Source of the DNA: CAIWHR01 sp963813415
GTDB lineage: Bacteria > Pseudomonadota > Gammaproteobacteria > Burkholderiales > Casimicrobiaceae
Assembly (NCBI GenBank): GCA_963813415.1
Contig: CAWEYW010000008.1
Span: forward strand, 1-64,000
Length of the DNA: 64,000 nt
Reading direction: 5' to 3'
Position 1 is the first letter of the stretch. The number at the start of each line of letters is the position of its first letter. This document shows positions 1 through 8,320 of this stretch, in pieces. The notes under the pieces are model-generated. The model searched no databases. It was given only the letters and a program-made list of their open reading frames with translations, and was not told the origin of the DNA. Position numbers and translations under genes: made by a program.

Positions 1-203
1 GAGGCGTCCGAGGAATTCGATGTTGCCATCGGGTAGATAGCGCACGCGATCGCCGGTACGATACATCCGCGCACCAGGGTGGGTGCTGAAGGGGTCGGGC
101 ACGAAGCGCTCGGCCGTCAACTCGGGCTGGTTCAAGTAGCCGCGGGCGAGGCCGTCGCCGCCGATGTACAACTCTCCGGCAACACCCACCGGCACCAACT
201 GAC
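1..203. repeat. Direct repeat copy 1, NRPS adenylation-domain segment
   Basis: Bases 1-203 are identical, base for base, to 3333-3535. The repeat encodes the A-domain stretch from the LVPVGVAGELYIGG region to FLGRL and may extend past the left window edge. Identity at synonymous positions points to recent duplication or gene conversion between modules, or to an assembly artefact. Confidence 0.95.
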
Positions 204-2715
204 GATGTCGGTCCAACACGTAGAGCCGAGTGTTCGCGATCGGGCGACCGATCGGTATCGTGCGCGCGTCGGGCGCCACCGCTGCAACCTGGTGCCAGGT
301 GGCAAACGTGGTGGTCTCGGTAGGCCCGTACACATGCAGCAGTCGCTCTGCGCCCCCGAAGCGCAGGCATGCGTCGACGCATCGCGGGTCCGCAGCCTCG
401 CCGCCGAAGAGCACGTTCTTCACTCCAGCGAAGGTGCTCGGCCGGGCGTTTACTACTTCGTTGAATAGCGCGGTTGTCAGAAACACAGTGGTGACACTGC
501 CGGAGCGAAGCGCATCGGCAAGATGCGCTGGATCCAGGGCAACGTTACGCGGAATGATGGTGAGACGCGCACCGTTGGCCAGTGCTCCCCAGATCTCGAA
601 CGTGGCGGCATCGAACGACGGATTCGAGACCTGGGCGACACAATCCGTGGCATCGAGCTGGACATAGTCGGTATTGCATACCAACCGCGAAATGCCACGA
701 TGCAGCACCATCACGCCCTTGGGCGTTCCGGTCGAGCCAGAGGTGTACATGACGTACGCCAGATCCTGCGCGGTGACTAATGGCGGCGGGTTGGTGTCCG
801 TGCATTCCTGCCAACGATTCGGTTCCGCATCCAGAGACAAGGCCTGCGCCAATCCGAACCGTAGTCTGTCCTCGAGTGCGGATTGGGTCAGCACCACCGC
901 GACTCCGGCGTCTTCCAGCATGAGGCGGAGCCGCTCCTGCGGATAGTCCGGATCGAGCGGCAAATAGGCGCCGCCAGCCTTGAGGATCGCCAGCATCCCG
1001 ACGACCATGGTCGTCGTGCGCTCCACGCACAGACCGACCAGGCTTTCGCGCCCGACCCCGAGGATTCTGAGATAGTGGGCCAGGCGATTTGACTGCCGAT
1101 TGAGCTCATCATAAGTTAGCGCCTGGCGTGAACACTGCACCGCAATGTTGTCCGGGGTGCAAGCCGCCTGGTGTTCGAAAACTTGCGGCAGGGTCTTGTC
1201 GTGGGGATAGCAGGACTGGGTGGAGTTCCACTCGACGACGAGCTGATGCCGCTCGGCGTCTGTCAGGACCGGTAAGCGCCAGATCGGCGTCTCGGCAGCG
1301 TCGGCGACGCTTGCCAGCAGGACGCTGTAAAGACTCGCCAGGCGCGCAATGGACTGCGCATCGAAAAGGTCCGCCGAGTATTCAACTAGACCGTCAATCT
1401 GCCCGTTGAATTCGGCGAGGAAAAGAGATAGGTCGAACTTGGCGTTACGGGTCTTGAGTGCGATCCGTTCGATCTCCAGGCGGGGAAGGCGAAGTTCCAC
1501 CTCGCGCGCGTTATGCAACGCGAACGTTACCTGGAACAGCGGATTGCGGCTCATGTCGCGGTCAGGACTGAGCTCTTCCACGAGTTTCTCGAACGGCAAC
1601 TCCTGGTGCGCATAGGCATCAACCGCATACGTTCGGGTGCGAGCCAGGAGCTCGGCAAAGCTCGGGTTGCCCGAAAGGTCGCTGCGCATGACCACGGTGT
1701 TGACGAAAAGGCCGACGAGGCCTTCGAGTTCCGGCTGGCTGCGGCCGGCAACAGGGGTGCCTATCGCGATGTCTTCATGACCGGTCCAACGCATGAGGAG
1801 GACTTGGAAAGCGGCCAGCATCGTCATGTAAAGCGTGGCGTTCTTGCTGCGAGCAAGTGTCTTCAGGCGGGTGACAAGTTGCGCAGAAAGCGTGAAGCGC
1901 TCGGCACCGCTCCGAGGGCTCGATGGCCCCGAACGCACCCGGTCGGTTGGCAGCTCGAGAGGGGTGACTCCGGACAACTTCTCGCGCCAATACGCGAGCT
2001 GCTCCTCGAGGGCCGCGCCACGCAAGCGTTCGCGTTGCCAGACGGCATAGTCCGCGTATTGGATCGGCAGCGGTGGCAGCTCGACGGGCAGCCCACACTC
2101 GAAGGCGACGTACAGAAGAGCGAGCTCCCGGTCCAGCACGCCCAGCGACCAGCCGTCAGCGGCGATGTGATGCAAGGTGATGACGAGGGCGAATTCTTCA
2201 TCGCCCAAACGGGCAAGTCCCGCGCGCAACATCGAATCCGCCGCGAGATCGAACCTCCCCGTCGCGATACCGTGCAGAAAGTCATCCAGACCGTATTCAG
2301 GGTCGCTTTCGCTGCTGGACCGCAAATCCAGCTGCTGCAACACGAATGGGCAATGGGCTTCGACTTGTTGCTCAACGACCCCTTCCCGCATCCGGATCCG
2401 GGTGCGCAGCACCTCGTGGCGCGCAACGAGAGCATCCAGAGCGGCGCGCAGGGCCTCGCAATTGAGCGCGCCCCGAATTCGGAAGGCCCGGGCGATGTTG
2501 TATCTGCCTGGCGCCGGGCTGATCTGTTCCACCAACCACATGCGGCTCTGGGCGAAGGACGCGGCGCATGGACCGCTGGTCCGCCGCGACGGAATCGATG
2601 GCGAGCGCCCGCTTTTCCTTTCGCTCGCAAGAAGTCGCTGCTCGAGCTCGATCCGTTCGTCCAGGCTCACGTTCGACGCCATCGCTGCCCCGCCTTCGCT
2701 GCCTGCTGACTTCAT
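1..2715 (-). CDS. Non-ribosomal peptide synthetase, C-A module (3' end beyond window)
   Basis: This is a modular peptide synthetase gene, open without a stop from ATG at 2715 to base 1, so 905 residues are visible and the C-terminus lies outside the window. A condensation domain comes first: an SRMWLVEQ-type C1 motif near residue 50 and an intact HHIAADG catalytic motif near residue 182. An adenylation domain follows, with the A3 loop YTSGSTGTPKG near residue 655 and the A5 motif YGPTETT near residue 795. The sequence ends inside the A7/A8 region. Aligned by eye to GrsA, the binding-pocket residues read D-A-F-L-L-G-V-T-F, close to codes for branched aliphatic residues such as Ile, Val or Leu (inference). 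It starts 11 bp after the stop of another synthetase piece, as expected for consecutive modules of one assembly line. Confidence 0.9.
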   Translation of the reverse strand, partial: MKSAGSEGGAAMASNVSLDERIELEQRLLASERKSGRSPSIPSRRTSGPCAASFAQSRMWLVEQISPAPGRYNIARAFRIRGALNCEALRAALDALVARHEVLRTRIRMREGVVEQQVEAHCPFVLQQLDLRSSSESDPEYGLDDFLHGIATGRFDLAADSMLRAGLARLGDEEFALVITLHHIAADGWSLGVLDRELALLYVAFECGLPVELPPLPIQYADYAVWQRERLRGAALEEQLAYWREKLSGVTPLELPTDRVRSGPSSPRSGAERFTLSAQLVTRLKTLARSKNATLYMTMLAAFQVLLMRWTGHEDIAIGTPVAGRSQPELEGLVGLFVNTVVMRSDLSGNPSFAELLARTRTYAVDAYAHQELPFEKLVEELSPDRDMSRNPLFQVTFALHNAREVELRLPRLEIERIALKTRNAKFDLSLFLAEFNGQIDGLVEYSADLFDAQSIARLASLYSVLLASVADAAETPIWRLPVLTDAERHQLVVEWNSTQSCYPHDKTLPQVFEHQAACTPDNIAVQCSRQALTYDELNRQSNRLAHYLRILGVGRESLVGLCVERTTTMVVGMLAILKAGGAYLPLDPDYPQERLRLMLEDAGVAVVLTQSALEDRLRFGLAQALSLDAEPNRWQECTDTNPPPLVTAQDLAYVMYTSGSTGTPKGVMVLHRGISRLVCNTDYVQLDATDCVAQVSNPSFDAATFEIWGALANGARLTIIPRNVALDPAHLADALRSGSVTTVFLTTALFNEVVNARPSTFAGVKNVLFGGEAADPRCVDACLRFGGAERLLHVYGPTETTTFATWHQVAAVAPDARTIPIGRPIANTRLYVLDRHRQLVPVGVAGELYIGGDGLARGYLNQPELTAERFVPDPFSTHPGARMYRTGDRVRYLPDGNIEFLGRL

Positions 2716-2726
2716 GGCTCGGATGA

Positions 2727-3535
2727 TCAGCGCTCGATTGTTCTGACGTCCTCCGCCGCCTCGTGATCGATGCTCGTCACGAGTCTCTCGAGGGCGGCGA
2801 TTGCGAGCCCGTGCACGGTCGGCGTTTCAAAGAGCTGTCGCAGGGTGAGTTCGATGTCCAGGACGCGGTTGATCCTGCTCAGCAGTTGCACGGCGAGGAG
2901 CGAATGCCCGCCCAGATCAAAGAAGTTGTCGTCGATTCCCAAGCGATGCGGATGCAGTACCTCCGTCCAGACATCGGCTATCGCACGCTCGATCGGCGTA
3001 CGGGGCGCGCGATGCTCAAGCTGGCTGCTTCCATACTCCGGTACGGGCAGTGCCTTGCGGTCGAGCTTGCCATTTGGGGTGAGCGGCAAGGCAGGCAGTG
3101 TGACGAAGGCGGCGGGGATCATGTAGTCCGGCAGATGGCGCTTGAGCACCGTGCGCAGGTCGGTAGCGGCCGCCGATGGCTCCGCGGTCACGACGTAGGC
3201 CACCAGCCGCGGATCGCCCGGCGTGTCCTCGCGCAGCAGCACCGCGGCCTGGCGCACCTGGGGCTGCTGTGCCAGGACGGCCTCGATCTCGCCCAATTCG
3301 ATGCGAAAGCCGCGCAGCTTGACCTGACTATCGAGGCGTCCGAGGAATTCGATGTTGCCATCGGGTAGATAGCGCACGCGATCGCCGGTACGATACATCC
3401 GCGCACCAGGGTGGGTGCTGAAGGGGTCGGGCACGAAGCGCTCGGCCGTCAACTCGGGCTGGTTCAAGTAGCCGCGGGCGAGGCCGTCGCCGCCGATGTA
3501 CAACTCTCCGGCAACACCCACCGGCACCAACTGAC
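2727..3535 (-). pseudogene. Truncated NRPS piece: adenylation C-terminal subdomain plus carrier protein
   Basis: The frame encodes the second half of an adenylation domain (GELYIGGDGLARGY, then YRTGDRVRYLPDG, RGFRIELGEIEAV and NGKLDRKALP). A peptidyl carrier domain follows, with the phosphopantetheine serine in DNFFDLGGHSLLAVQLL, and the stop is at 2727. Everything upstream of the LVPVG motif is missing: at 3535/3536 the sequence changes to unrelated DNA next to a metallo-beta-lactamase gene. The open frame continues upstream only as out-of-frame translation of that neighbour, so there is no plausible start codon or N-terminal adenylation core. Either a deletion or recombination decapitated the gene, or the assembly is chimeric here. 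The first 203 bp of the piece are identical to bases 1-203. Confidence 0.8.
3333..3535. repeat. Direct repeat copy 2, NRPS adenylation-domain segment
   Basis: This is the second copy of the 203-bp identical repeat (offset 3332 from copy 1). Its right end coincides exactly with the point where the synthetase coding sequence stops and the metallo-beta-lactamase flank begins, which marks a recombination or mis-assembly junction. Confidence 0.95.
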
Positions 3536-3580
3536 AGCCGCTCGCACCGTCGTCCGAGCCGTCCTTTCGCCGCCCGCGCG

Positions 3581-4328
3581 TCACGCGGGCGTGGCGACTT
3601 CCCGCTCGCACACCGAGCGCGCAAGCGCCCGCAGCATGGCGGCGCCGTCGCCGCGCCACGCGCTGCCGTGCATGCAGGCGAGGAGTTGCGGACGTTCCGC
3701 GGCCAGGCGCTCGATCGTCGCGCGGGTGTGCGGCGCGTGGGCGAAATAATCCATCTCGGCCCGGAACGCTTCGCTCGGCTCGAGCACGTCCGAGGTCGTG
3801 ACGGCCATCGTTCCGGGCCCGGGCTGGGTGAAGAGATCGCCGCATAGCAGCGTCGCGGTATTGAGCTCCATGGCGAACCCGCATTCCCAGCCGTGCGGCA
3901 CGTGCGGTGCATCGAACCAGCGCACGGCGAGCCCGCCCAGGTCGAGAACTTCGCCGTCGTTCATGCCGCGGGCCGGACGCGCTGCGATATCGTCGATCGA
4001 GACCAGTTTGGCCACCTGACTGCACAGCGGCACCGCCTGTGGGGCAAGAGCCAGGAACTCGGGGAGTGTGCCGCATTCGTCGGCCTCGTAGTGCGAGAGG
4101 CCGATGTAGCGCAGGCTCTCAACGGGAAGCACGCGCGCGATCGCTTCTGTCACATGGGCGAAGAGCTTCTTGGGCCCGGTGTGGAAGAGCAGCGGCTCGT
4201 CCGCGGCGAGCAGGTATTGGTTGAAGCTGAACGAGGCGCCTCCGGGAAGGGTAGAGGGGCGTATTGATGCGATAGATCCGATCGGCGACTTCCTGGATGC
4301 TCGTCTGGGACATGGCTTGGCTGGTCAT
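3581..4328 (-). pseudogene. MBL-fold ODP (di-iron oxygen-binding) domain protein, frameshifted
   Basis: This is a metallo-beta-lactamase-fold protein of the ODP type found in flavodiiron proteins. Translation from ATG 4328 gives MTSQAMSQTSIQEV and continues through RINTPLYPS. It then needs a -1 correction near 4245 (an extra C in the run reading tccc on the minus strand) to continue as GGASFSFNQYLLAADEP and on to the stop at 3581. Likely metal ligands are in HYEADE (HxExD), HVPHGWECG, CGDLF and MHGSAW. The start is supported by an AGGAG box 7 bp upstream. No flavodoxin domain follows, so this is the single-domain form of about 248 residues. It is divergent from an ECF sigma gene. The frameshift could be real decay or a sequence error; two more lie in the neighbouring gene. 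Confidence 0.75.
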
Positions 4329-4356
4329 GACTGGCTCCTGTGGGGTGGAATGCGAG

Positions 4357-4395
4357 GAGGATGTGTAACGAGTCGCCGCCGCGTTACACATCCTC
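4357..4395. promoter_or_regulatory. Perfect 14-bp inverted repeat in a divergent promoter region
   Basis: The arm GAGGATGTGTAACG (4357-4370) is matched by its exact reverse complement at 4382-4395, with an 11-bp spacer. It sits midway in the 89-bp gap between the divergent starts at 4328 (minus) and 4418 (plus). The symmetry suggests an operator for a dimeric regulator controlling both genes. Its identity is unknown. Confidence 0.6.
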
Positions 4396-4417
4396 TTCGG
4401 AGACGTTATGATTTGCC

Positions 4418-4995
4418 ATGCCCTCAGGAACCGTCGCGACTGCCGAGCCCGAGGCAGCGCTCGCCCTGCGCATCGCTCGCGCGCGCCCGGCGCCGGGACG
4501 CGGAAGCCGAAGCGGCGCTGTACCGGTCGCTCGCGCCGCGGGTTCGCCTGTACGGTCGGCGTCACCTCCGCGATGACGCGGCGGCGGAGGATCTCATGCA
4601 GCACGTCATGCTGATGACGATCGAGAAGCTTCGGGCCGGCACGCTGCGCGAGCCCGAGCGGGTGGTGTCGTTCGTGTTCGGCACGTGCCGCATGACCGTC
4701 CTCGAGTTGCGCCGCGGTGCGTTGCGCCGAAGCGAGCTCATGGAGACTTTCGGCGCCGATCTCGATCCCGGGGAAGTCGAGCCCGCGCGCGAGTACGACC
4801 TCGAAGCCGTCGCGCGCTGCCTCGAGCGCCTCTCGGAACGCGAGCGGTCGGTCGTCGTGCAGACCTTTTTCGACGATTCACCGGCCGAGGCCGTGGCTCG
4901 CTCGATCGGGATCGAGCGCGGGCAACGTACGGGTGATACGGCATCGCGCGCTGCAGCGTCTGCGCAGCTGCGTCACCGGTGAGGGGACCCGATGA
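4418..4995 (+). pseudogene. ECF-type RNA polymerase sigma factor, two frameshifts
   Basis: This is a sigma-70-family extracytoplasmic-function factor. The N-terminus (MPSGTVATAEPEAALALRIARAR) is in one frame from ATG 4418. The sigma-2 region (LYGRRHLRDDAAAEDLMQH, then VVSFVFGTCRMTVLELRRG) and most of sigma-4 (LERLSERERSVVVQTFF) are in the next frame. The C-terminal helix GNVRVIRHRALQRLR is in the third. Two single-base insertions, near 4488 and near 4913, explain this. Removing the second one restores the consensus IGISAGNVRV. The stop at 4995 overlaps the ATG of the downstream zinc-finger protein, the usual sigma/anti-sigma arrangement. Whether the shifts are biological or errors cannot be decided here. 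Confidence 0.75.
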
Positions 4996-5546
4996 ACGCC
5001 TGCACCGCGCCCCTCGACCTCGACAGCCTGCTCCAATACTGGCTAGGCGAACTCGACGACGAGCGCCAAGCGGCCGTCGAATCGCACTATTTCGGATGCG
5101 CGACGTGCACGGAGCGCCTCGAGGAGATCGTCGCCCTGGGCAACGGCGTGCGGCGAGCCTTTGCCGCCGGCCTTTTGCATATCTTCATTACCCCGGAGTT
5201 CGCGATGCACCTCAAGCAGTGCGGGTTGCGCGTGCGCGAATACCGCGTGGCAGCCGGCGGGAGCGCCAACTGCAGCGTCGCCCCGAACGACGAAGCGGTT
5301 CTCGGACGGCTCGCAGCGCCGCTCGCCGGGGTGGAGCGCCTCGACGCGATCATCGTGACCAATGACGGCGGCCGAATGACGGACATTCCTTTCGATGCCG
5401 TGGCGGGCGAAGTCGTCATGGCCTCGAGCCTGCGCAGGTTGCGCGCACTGCCGGCCTGTCGCGAGATCGTGCGCCTCGTCGCGGTCGGTCGTGACGGCGA
5501 GCGCGTGCTCGGCGAATACACGTTCAACCACGCTCCGTGTGGCTGA
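4992..5546 (+). CDS. Putative zinc-finger anti-sigma factor
   Basis: This 184-residue protein has an N-terminal HxxxCxxC zinc-finger motif (HYFGCATC, residues 32-39), as in ZAS-type anti-sigma factors that bind ECF sigma factors. The rest lacks an obvious membrane segment, so it would act in the cytoplasm. Its C-terminal half (about residues 100-184) has alternating hydrophobic strands that I do not recognise. The start ATG overlaps the sigma stop in an ATGA-like junction, implying translational coupling. The gene is intact, unlike the sigma gene before it. Function is inferred mainly from the zinc finger and the operon position. Confidence 0.65.
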   Translation: MNACTAPLDLDSLLQYWLGELDDERQAAVESHYFGCATCTERLEEIVALGNGVRRAFAAGLLHIFITPEFAMHLKQCGLRVREYRVAAGGSANCSVAPNDEAVLGRLAAPLAGVERLDAIIVTNDGGRMTDIPFDAVAGEVVMASSLRRLRALPACREIVRLVAVGRDGERVLGEYTFNHAPCG

Positions 5547-5979
5547 CGGGGGCGGGCCCACGGCGCGCGGGCGTGAATTCCGCAGCCGGACGGCCGAAGG
5601 TCGATCGCGTTTTGTTTTACGCTTCGACGTACCGCCAGCCTCGTGCGTGTACTCCTGATCCATCGGCCGTGGCTTCGATCCCTGGACGGCCTGCCAACAG
5701 TCCCAAGAGCTTGGTAGGACGCGGCCGGGCCGTATCTGTTTTGCGCCTCTGTGCTGCATCCCGGTTGACGGTCGCTCGCCATCTGTCACGTGACGAGTCT
5801 TCGGCCATTGATCTCAGGCGGCATCTAGCTCGCGTTGTATGAGGCTTGCTGGGCGGACCAACGAAAGGGAGCCGCGGCTTGCTTCTTGTCACGGCTTGCT
5901 TCTTTGACGTCTCACCGGGCGCGGCGTAGCCTATCCGGCCGCACCGCACCGTCAAAACAAAACTCTCTGGAGGCGCGCC
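5547..5979. other. Intergenic stretch, no gene recognised
   Basis: These 433 bp contain no convincing coding frame. The only structure noted is a 13-bp direct repeat (CGGCTTGCTTCTT at 5875-5887 and 5892-5904) just upstream of a possible promoter for the next gene. Confidence 0.5.
5904..5932 (+). promoter_or_regulatory. Possible sigma-70 promoter of the secreted protein gene
   Basis: TTGACG (5904-5909) and TAGCCT (5927-5932) are separated by 17 bp and lie 48 bp before the ATG at 5980. The -35 is good and the -10 weak, so this is tentative. Confidence 0.3.
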
Positions 5980-6609
5980 ATGCAACGATCCGCTGTGTTG
6001 TCGCTGCTTGTCTCTGGCTTTCTTCTCCTTGGCGCGTCACTCACGGCCGCCGCCGCCGACTTCAGTTGCATGGTCAGCGATGCTGCGGGCGATCTCAACC
6101 GCTCTCCGGGTCAGGGGTTCGACGGCGCCACATATCAGGACATTCTTGCCACGAGCATCGAGCGCGCGGGCGACACGTTTGTGTTCACGATGAACGTCGC
6201 AGACGCGATACCCGGCTCGCCGGAACTGCGAACGCCACATGGGCTGCTGCTGTGGATGTGGGGCATGAACACCGATCCGGCAGTGCCATTCGGGCTGCCA
6301 CTGGGCGCTGGCGTTGCCGGCTTGCTCGATTTCTGGATTCACCTCGCGTGGGACGGCGTTTCATTCGACGCGGTCGTGATCGACCGCAGGCCCACCCTGG
6401 TACGGCAATCGCCGGTGGTGACCCCGGTGGACTTCTCCATCCAAGACTCTCAAATCACGTTGTTCGTGCCTGCGGCGGTGCTCGGAGATCTTGGCTCGTT
6501 CTCGTGGGGTTCGTCGACGTGGATCTGGCCGACCCACCTCGGCACTTCGGGCGCGCATCGTGTCGATCAGGCGCCCGACGTAGGGGGATCGCCGTGTCCC
6601 ACCGTCTGA
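5980..6609 (+). CDS. Secreted protein of unknown function
   Basis: This 209-residue protein begins with a clear Sec signal peptide (MQRSAVLSLLVSGFLLLGAS, cleavage probably after TAAAA near residue 26), so it is exported. The mature part starts DFSCMVSDAAGDL, is rich in beta-forming and aromatic residues and has two cysteines (residues 30 and 206) that could form a disulfide. I do not recognise a family with confidence. The DxxGD pattern near the N-terminus resembles secreted beta-sandwich proteins. A GGAGG ribosome-binding site lies 8 bp before the ATG. The gene appears to stand alone. Confidence 0.75.
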   Translation: MQRSAVLSLLVSGFLLLGASLTAAAADFSCMVSDAAGDLNRSPGQGFDGATYQDILATSIERAGDTFVFTMNVADAIPGSPELRTPHGLLLWMWGMNTDPAVPFGLPLGAGVAGLLDFWIHLAWDGVSFDAVVIDRRPTLVRQSPVVTPVDFSIQDSQITLFVPAAVLGDLGSFSWGSSTWIWPTHLGTSGAHRVDQAPDVGGSPCPTV

Positions 6610-6850
6610 CGGCGGGTAGCAGTGCGCCGGGCCGCCGGCTGCGCATTGCGAGCAGCTCTCCTCGGGCTAGGCGTGCGGAACGGGATTGCCTACGCCGGCG
6701 CGAGCGCTGATCGCCGCCGCCGGGAACCCGGCCAGTGTCCTGCGATCATTCACAGCCACAAAGCCGATGTCCGAGTCGTTCCCGATTGTGGTATTCGACC
6801 GCGGCGGGCGATCCCGTAGTGCGGCATTTCCACTGCGACCAACCGACTTG

Positions 6851-7519
6851 CTAGGTGCCCGCCCGCACCTCCGTGGGCGCGTTCACCGCCCCATTCTCAG
6901 ACCCCGTACCGAGCGGCGCCGGGGCCAGAGCAACGATCCTCCGAAAGAGTTCTTCGTACTCGAAGCCGGCATCGGCACCGAACAGCGGGTTCGTGTGGCC
7001 CGTGAAGGCCTCGTCGATTTCATCCCAGTCGCCAGCCGTCAGAAATTGCGCCGCCGCTGGCAGGACCTCGTTTTCTTCGGCAAGCACGTGGGCATATTGA
7101 AACGCCGCATAGGCGGCAACCACACCGTAGAATGCGGGCAATCCTATCGCGCCGTCGCGTTGGTAGCGGGCGAGCGCCTGTTCCATTTCCCTCAGCTTGG
7201 CCGTCCCGACTCGATGCTCGTCATGCAGGCGGTCGAGCAGCGGCACGATCGCAGGATGCCGCTCTCGAAGCAGCCGGAACAGGTACGCATCTTCCTTGGG
7301 GTGGTGAAATCGTTCCGGGAATGCCTTGATGTAATAGAGCATCGCACCAAGCAGTTCGAAGTTCGGCTCGGAGATGCCGTACCTCATATGGCGCAGCAGG
7401 AAGAGCATGCCGTGAAGCACCGCGGTCAATGCGCGGTGTTCAGTGGTGATGATGTTGACTGCCTGCACAGTCAGTCCGTATCGCCCGTCGTCGAGAGAGC
7501 GCCGTGTGCCACGCCTCAT
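6851..7519 (-). CDS. Hemerythrin HHE-domain protein
   Basis: This is a four-helix hemerythrin-like protein, probably a cytoplasmic di-iron oxygen, NO or iron sensor or store. Histidine and acidic metal-ligand candidates occur in order: TTEHRALTAVLHGML, FHHPKEDAYLF, LHDEHR and HVLAEENEVLP, the canonical HHE spacing. From ATG 7519 the protein has 222 residues. The open frame extends farther upstream, but that part has poor codon use and no hemerythrin features, so I prefer 7519; no strong ribosome-binding site decides this. It is convergent with the plus-strand gene on its left and is followed upstream by an unrelated GFA-family gene on the same strand. Confidence 0.75.
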   Translation of the reverse strand: MRRGTRRSLDDGRYGLTVQAVNIITTEHRALTAVLHGMLFLLRHMRYGISEPNFELLGAMLYYIKAFPERFHHPKEDAYLFRLLRERHPAIVPLLDRLHDEHRVGTAKLREMEQALARYQRDGAIGLPAFYGVVAAYAAFQYAHVLAEENEVLPAAAQFLTAGDWDEIDEAFTGHTNPLFGADAGFEYEELFRRIVALAPAPLGTGSENGAVNAPTEVRAGT

Positions 7520-7790
7520 GCTAGGCGTCGTGCAACGCGCATCCTTGACACGCATCAACCCACACCGTGGGCGCCTGTCATTTTGCATCGCATCAATTGC
7601 ATGCGGCAACGAAGGCGCCTGTGCGTCAACGTCGCGTGGGCGTCGGCACCTGTCGGTCTCCCGGTAAGCAGGCCCGTCGCGGGCCGCGCCGCACCGAACC
7701 CTTGATCCGTTGGTCGTGGGTTCGGCCCCATTCAGGGCCTTGTGACAATTGGGATTCCGGCGCGGAAGCGTGGCGGTCCTTGTTTGTTTC

Positions 7791-8195
7791 TCATACCGGC
7801 TGTTGCGCGAATTGCAGCGCGCCCGACGGGATGACCACGCCGGGCAAGCAGCGATCGGTCCAGATGTGCATGGCGCCGGAGATGTCCATCGGTTCATCCA
7901 GCGAGCCCGCCTTGACGTTGATACAGTCGGGCGTTCGCGATGAAGCATGCCAGACGCGCGACCCGCACTCGGGGCAGAACGCGCACACGATGGTAGCGCC
8001 GTGCTGGCTCGCTCTCGTCCAGAACCGGGGCGCTCCGCGCGTCAGCCGAAAAGCCGTCTTGGGGACCTGGTAGGTCATCCCGAATGCGGAAGCGGATTGC
8101 TTGCGGCACTCCGCGCAGTGGCACACGATGAGTTTCAACGGCGTATCGGCGCATTCATAACGAACGCCGCCACACTGGCATCCACCCTGACGCAT
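7791..8195 (-). CDS. GFA/CENP-V family zinc protein
   Basis: This 134-residue protein belongs to the glutathione-dependent formaldehyde-activating enzyme (GFA) fold family. The zinc-binding cysteines are all present: GGCQCGG at residues 5-9, CHCAEC near 25-30, and CPEC near 74-77. Family members are mostly of unknown substrate; true Gfa accelerates S-hydroxymethylglutathione formation, but there are no formaldehyde-oxidation genes nearby to support that role. It is divergent from the LysR regulator that follows, which may control it (inference from arrangement only). Confidence 0.85.
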   Translation of the reverse strand: MRQGGCQCGGVRYECADTPLKLIVCHCAECRKQSASAFGMTYQVPKTAFRLTRGAPRFWTRASQHGATIVCAFCPECGSRVWHASSRTPDCINVKAGSLDEPMDISGAMHIWTDRCLPGVVIPSGALQFAQQPV

Positions 8196-8320
8196 GATTG
8201 GCCTCGCTGCCCTGGCTGAGCGTTATGATGTCGGCAACACCGACGGGCCCGCCCGATTGTGCGCGGCGCGAGCGGGGTCGTCAAAACGATGTTTTCGCAT
8301 GCGTGGCTTGCGTCTCGAGA

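Noticed and set aside
2727..4076. A single 449-codon frame joining the NRPS piece to upstream sequence
   Set aside because: Upstream of 3535 the frame is the out-of-frame translation of the metallo-beta-lactamase gene, so it is not one protein.
4357..4395. Reading the inverted repeat as back-to-back ECF -35/-10 elements (GTAAC and CGTT)
   Set aside because: The distance between the two elements is about 12 bp, too short for an ECF promoter that needs about 16-17 bp.
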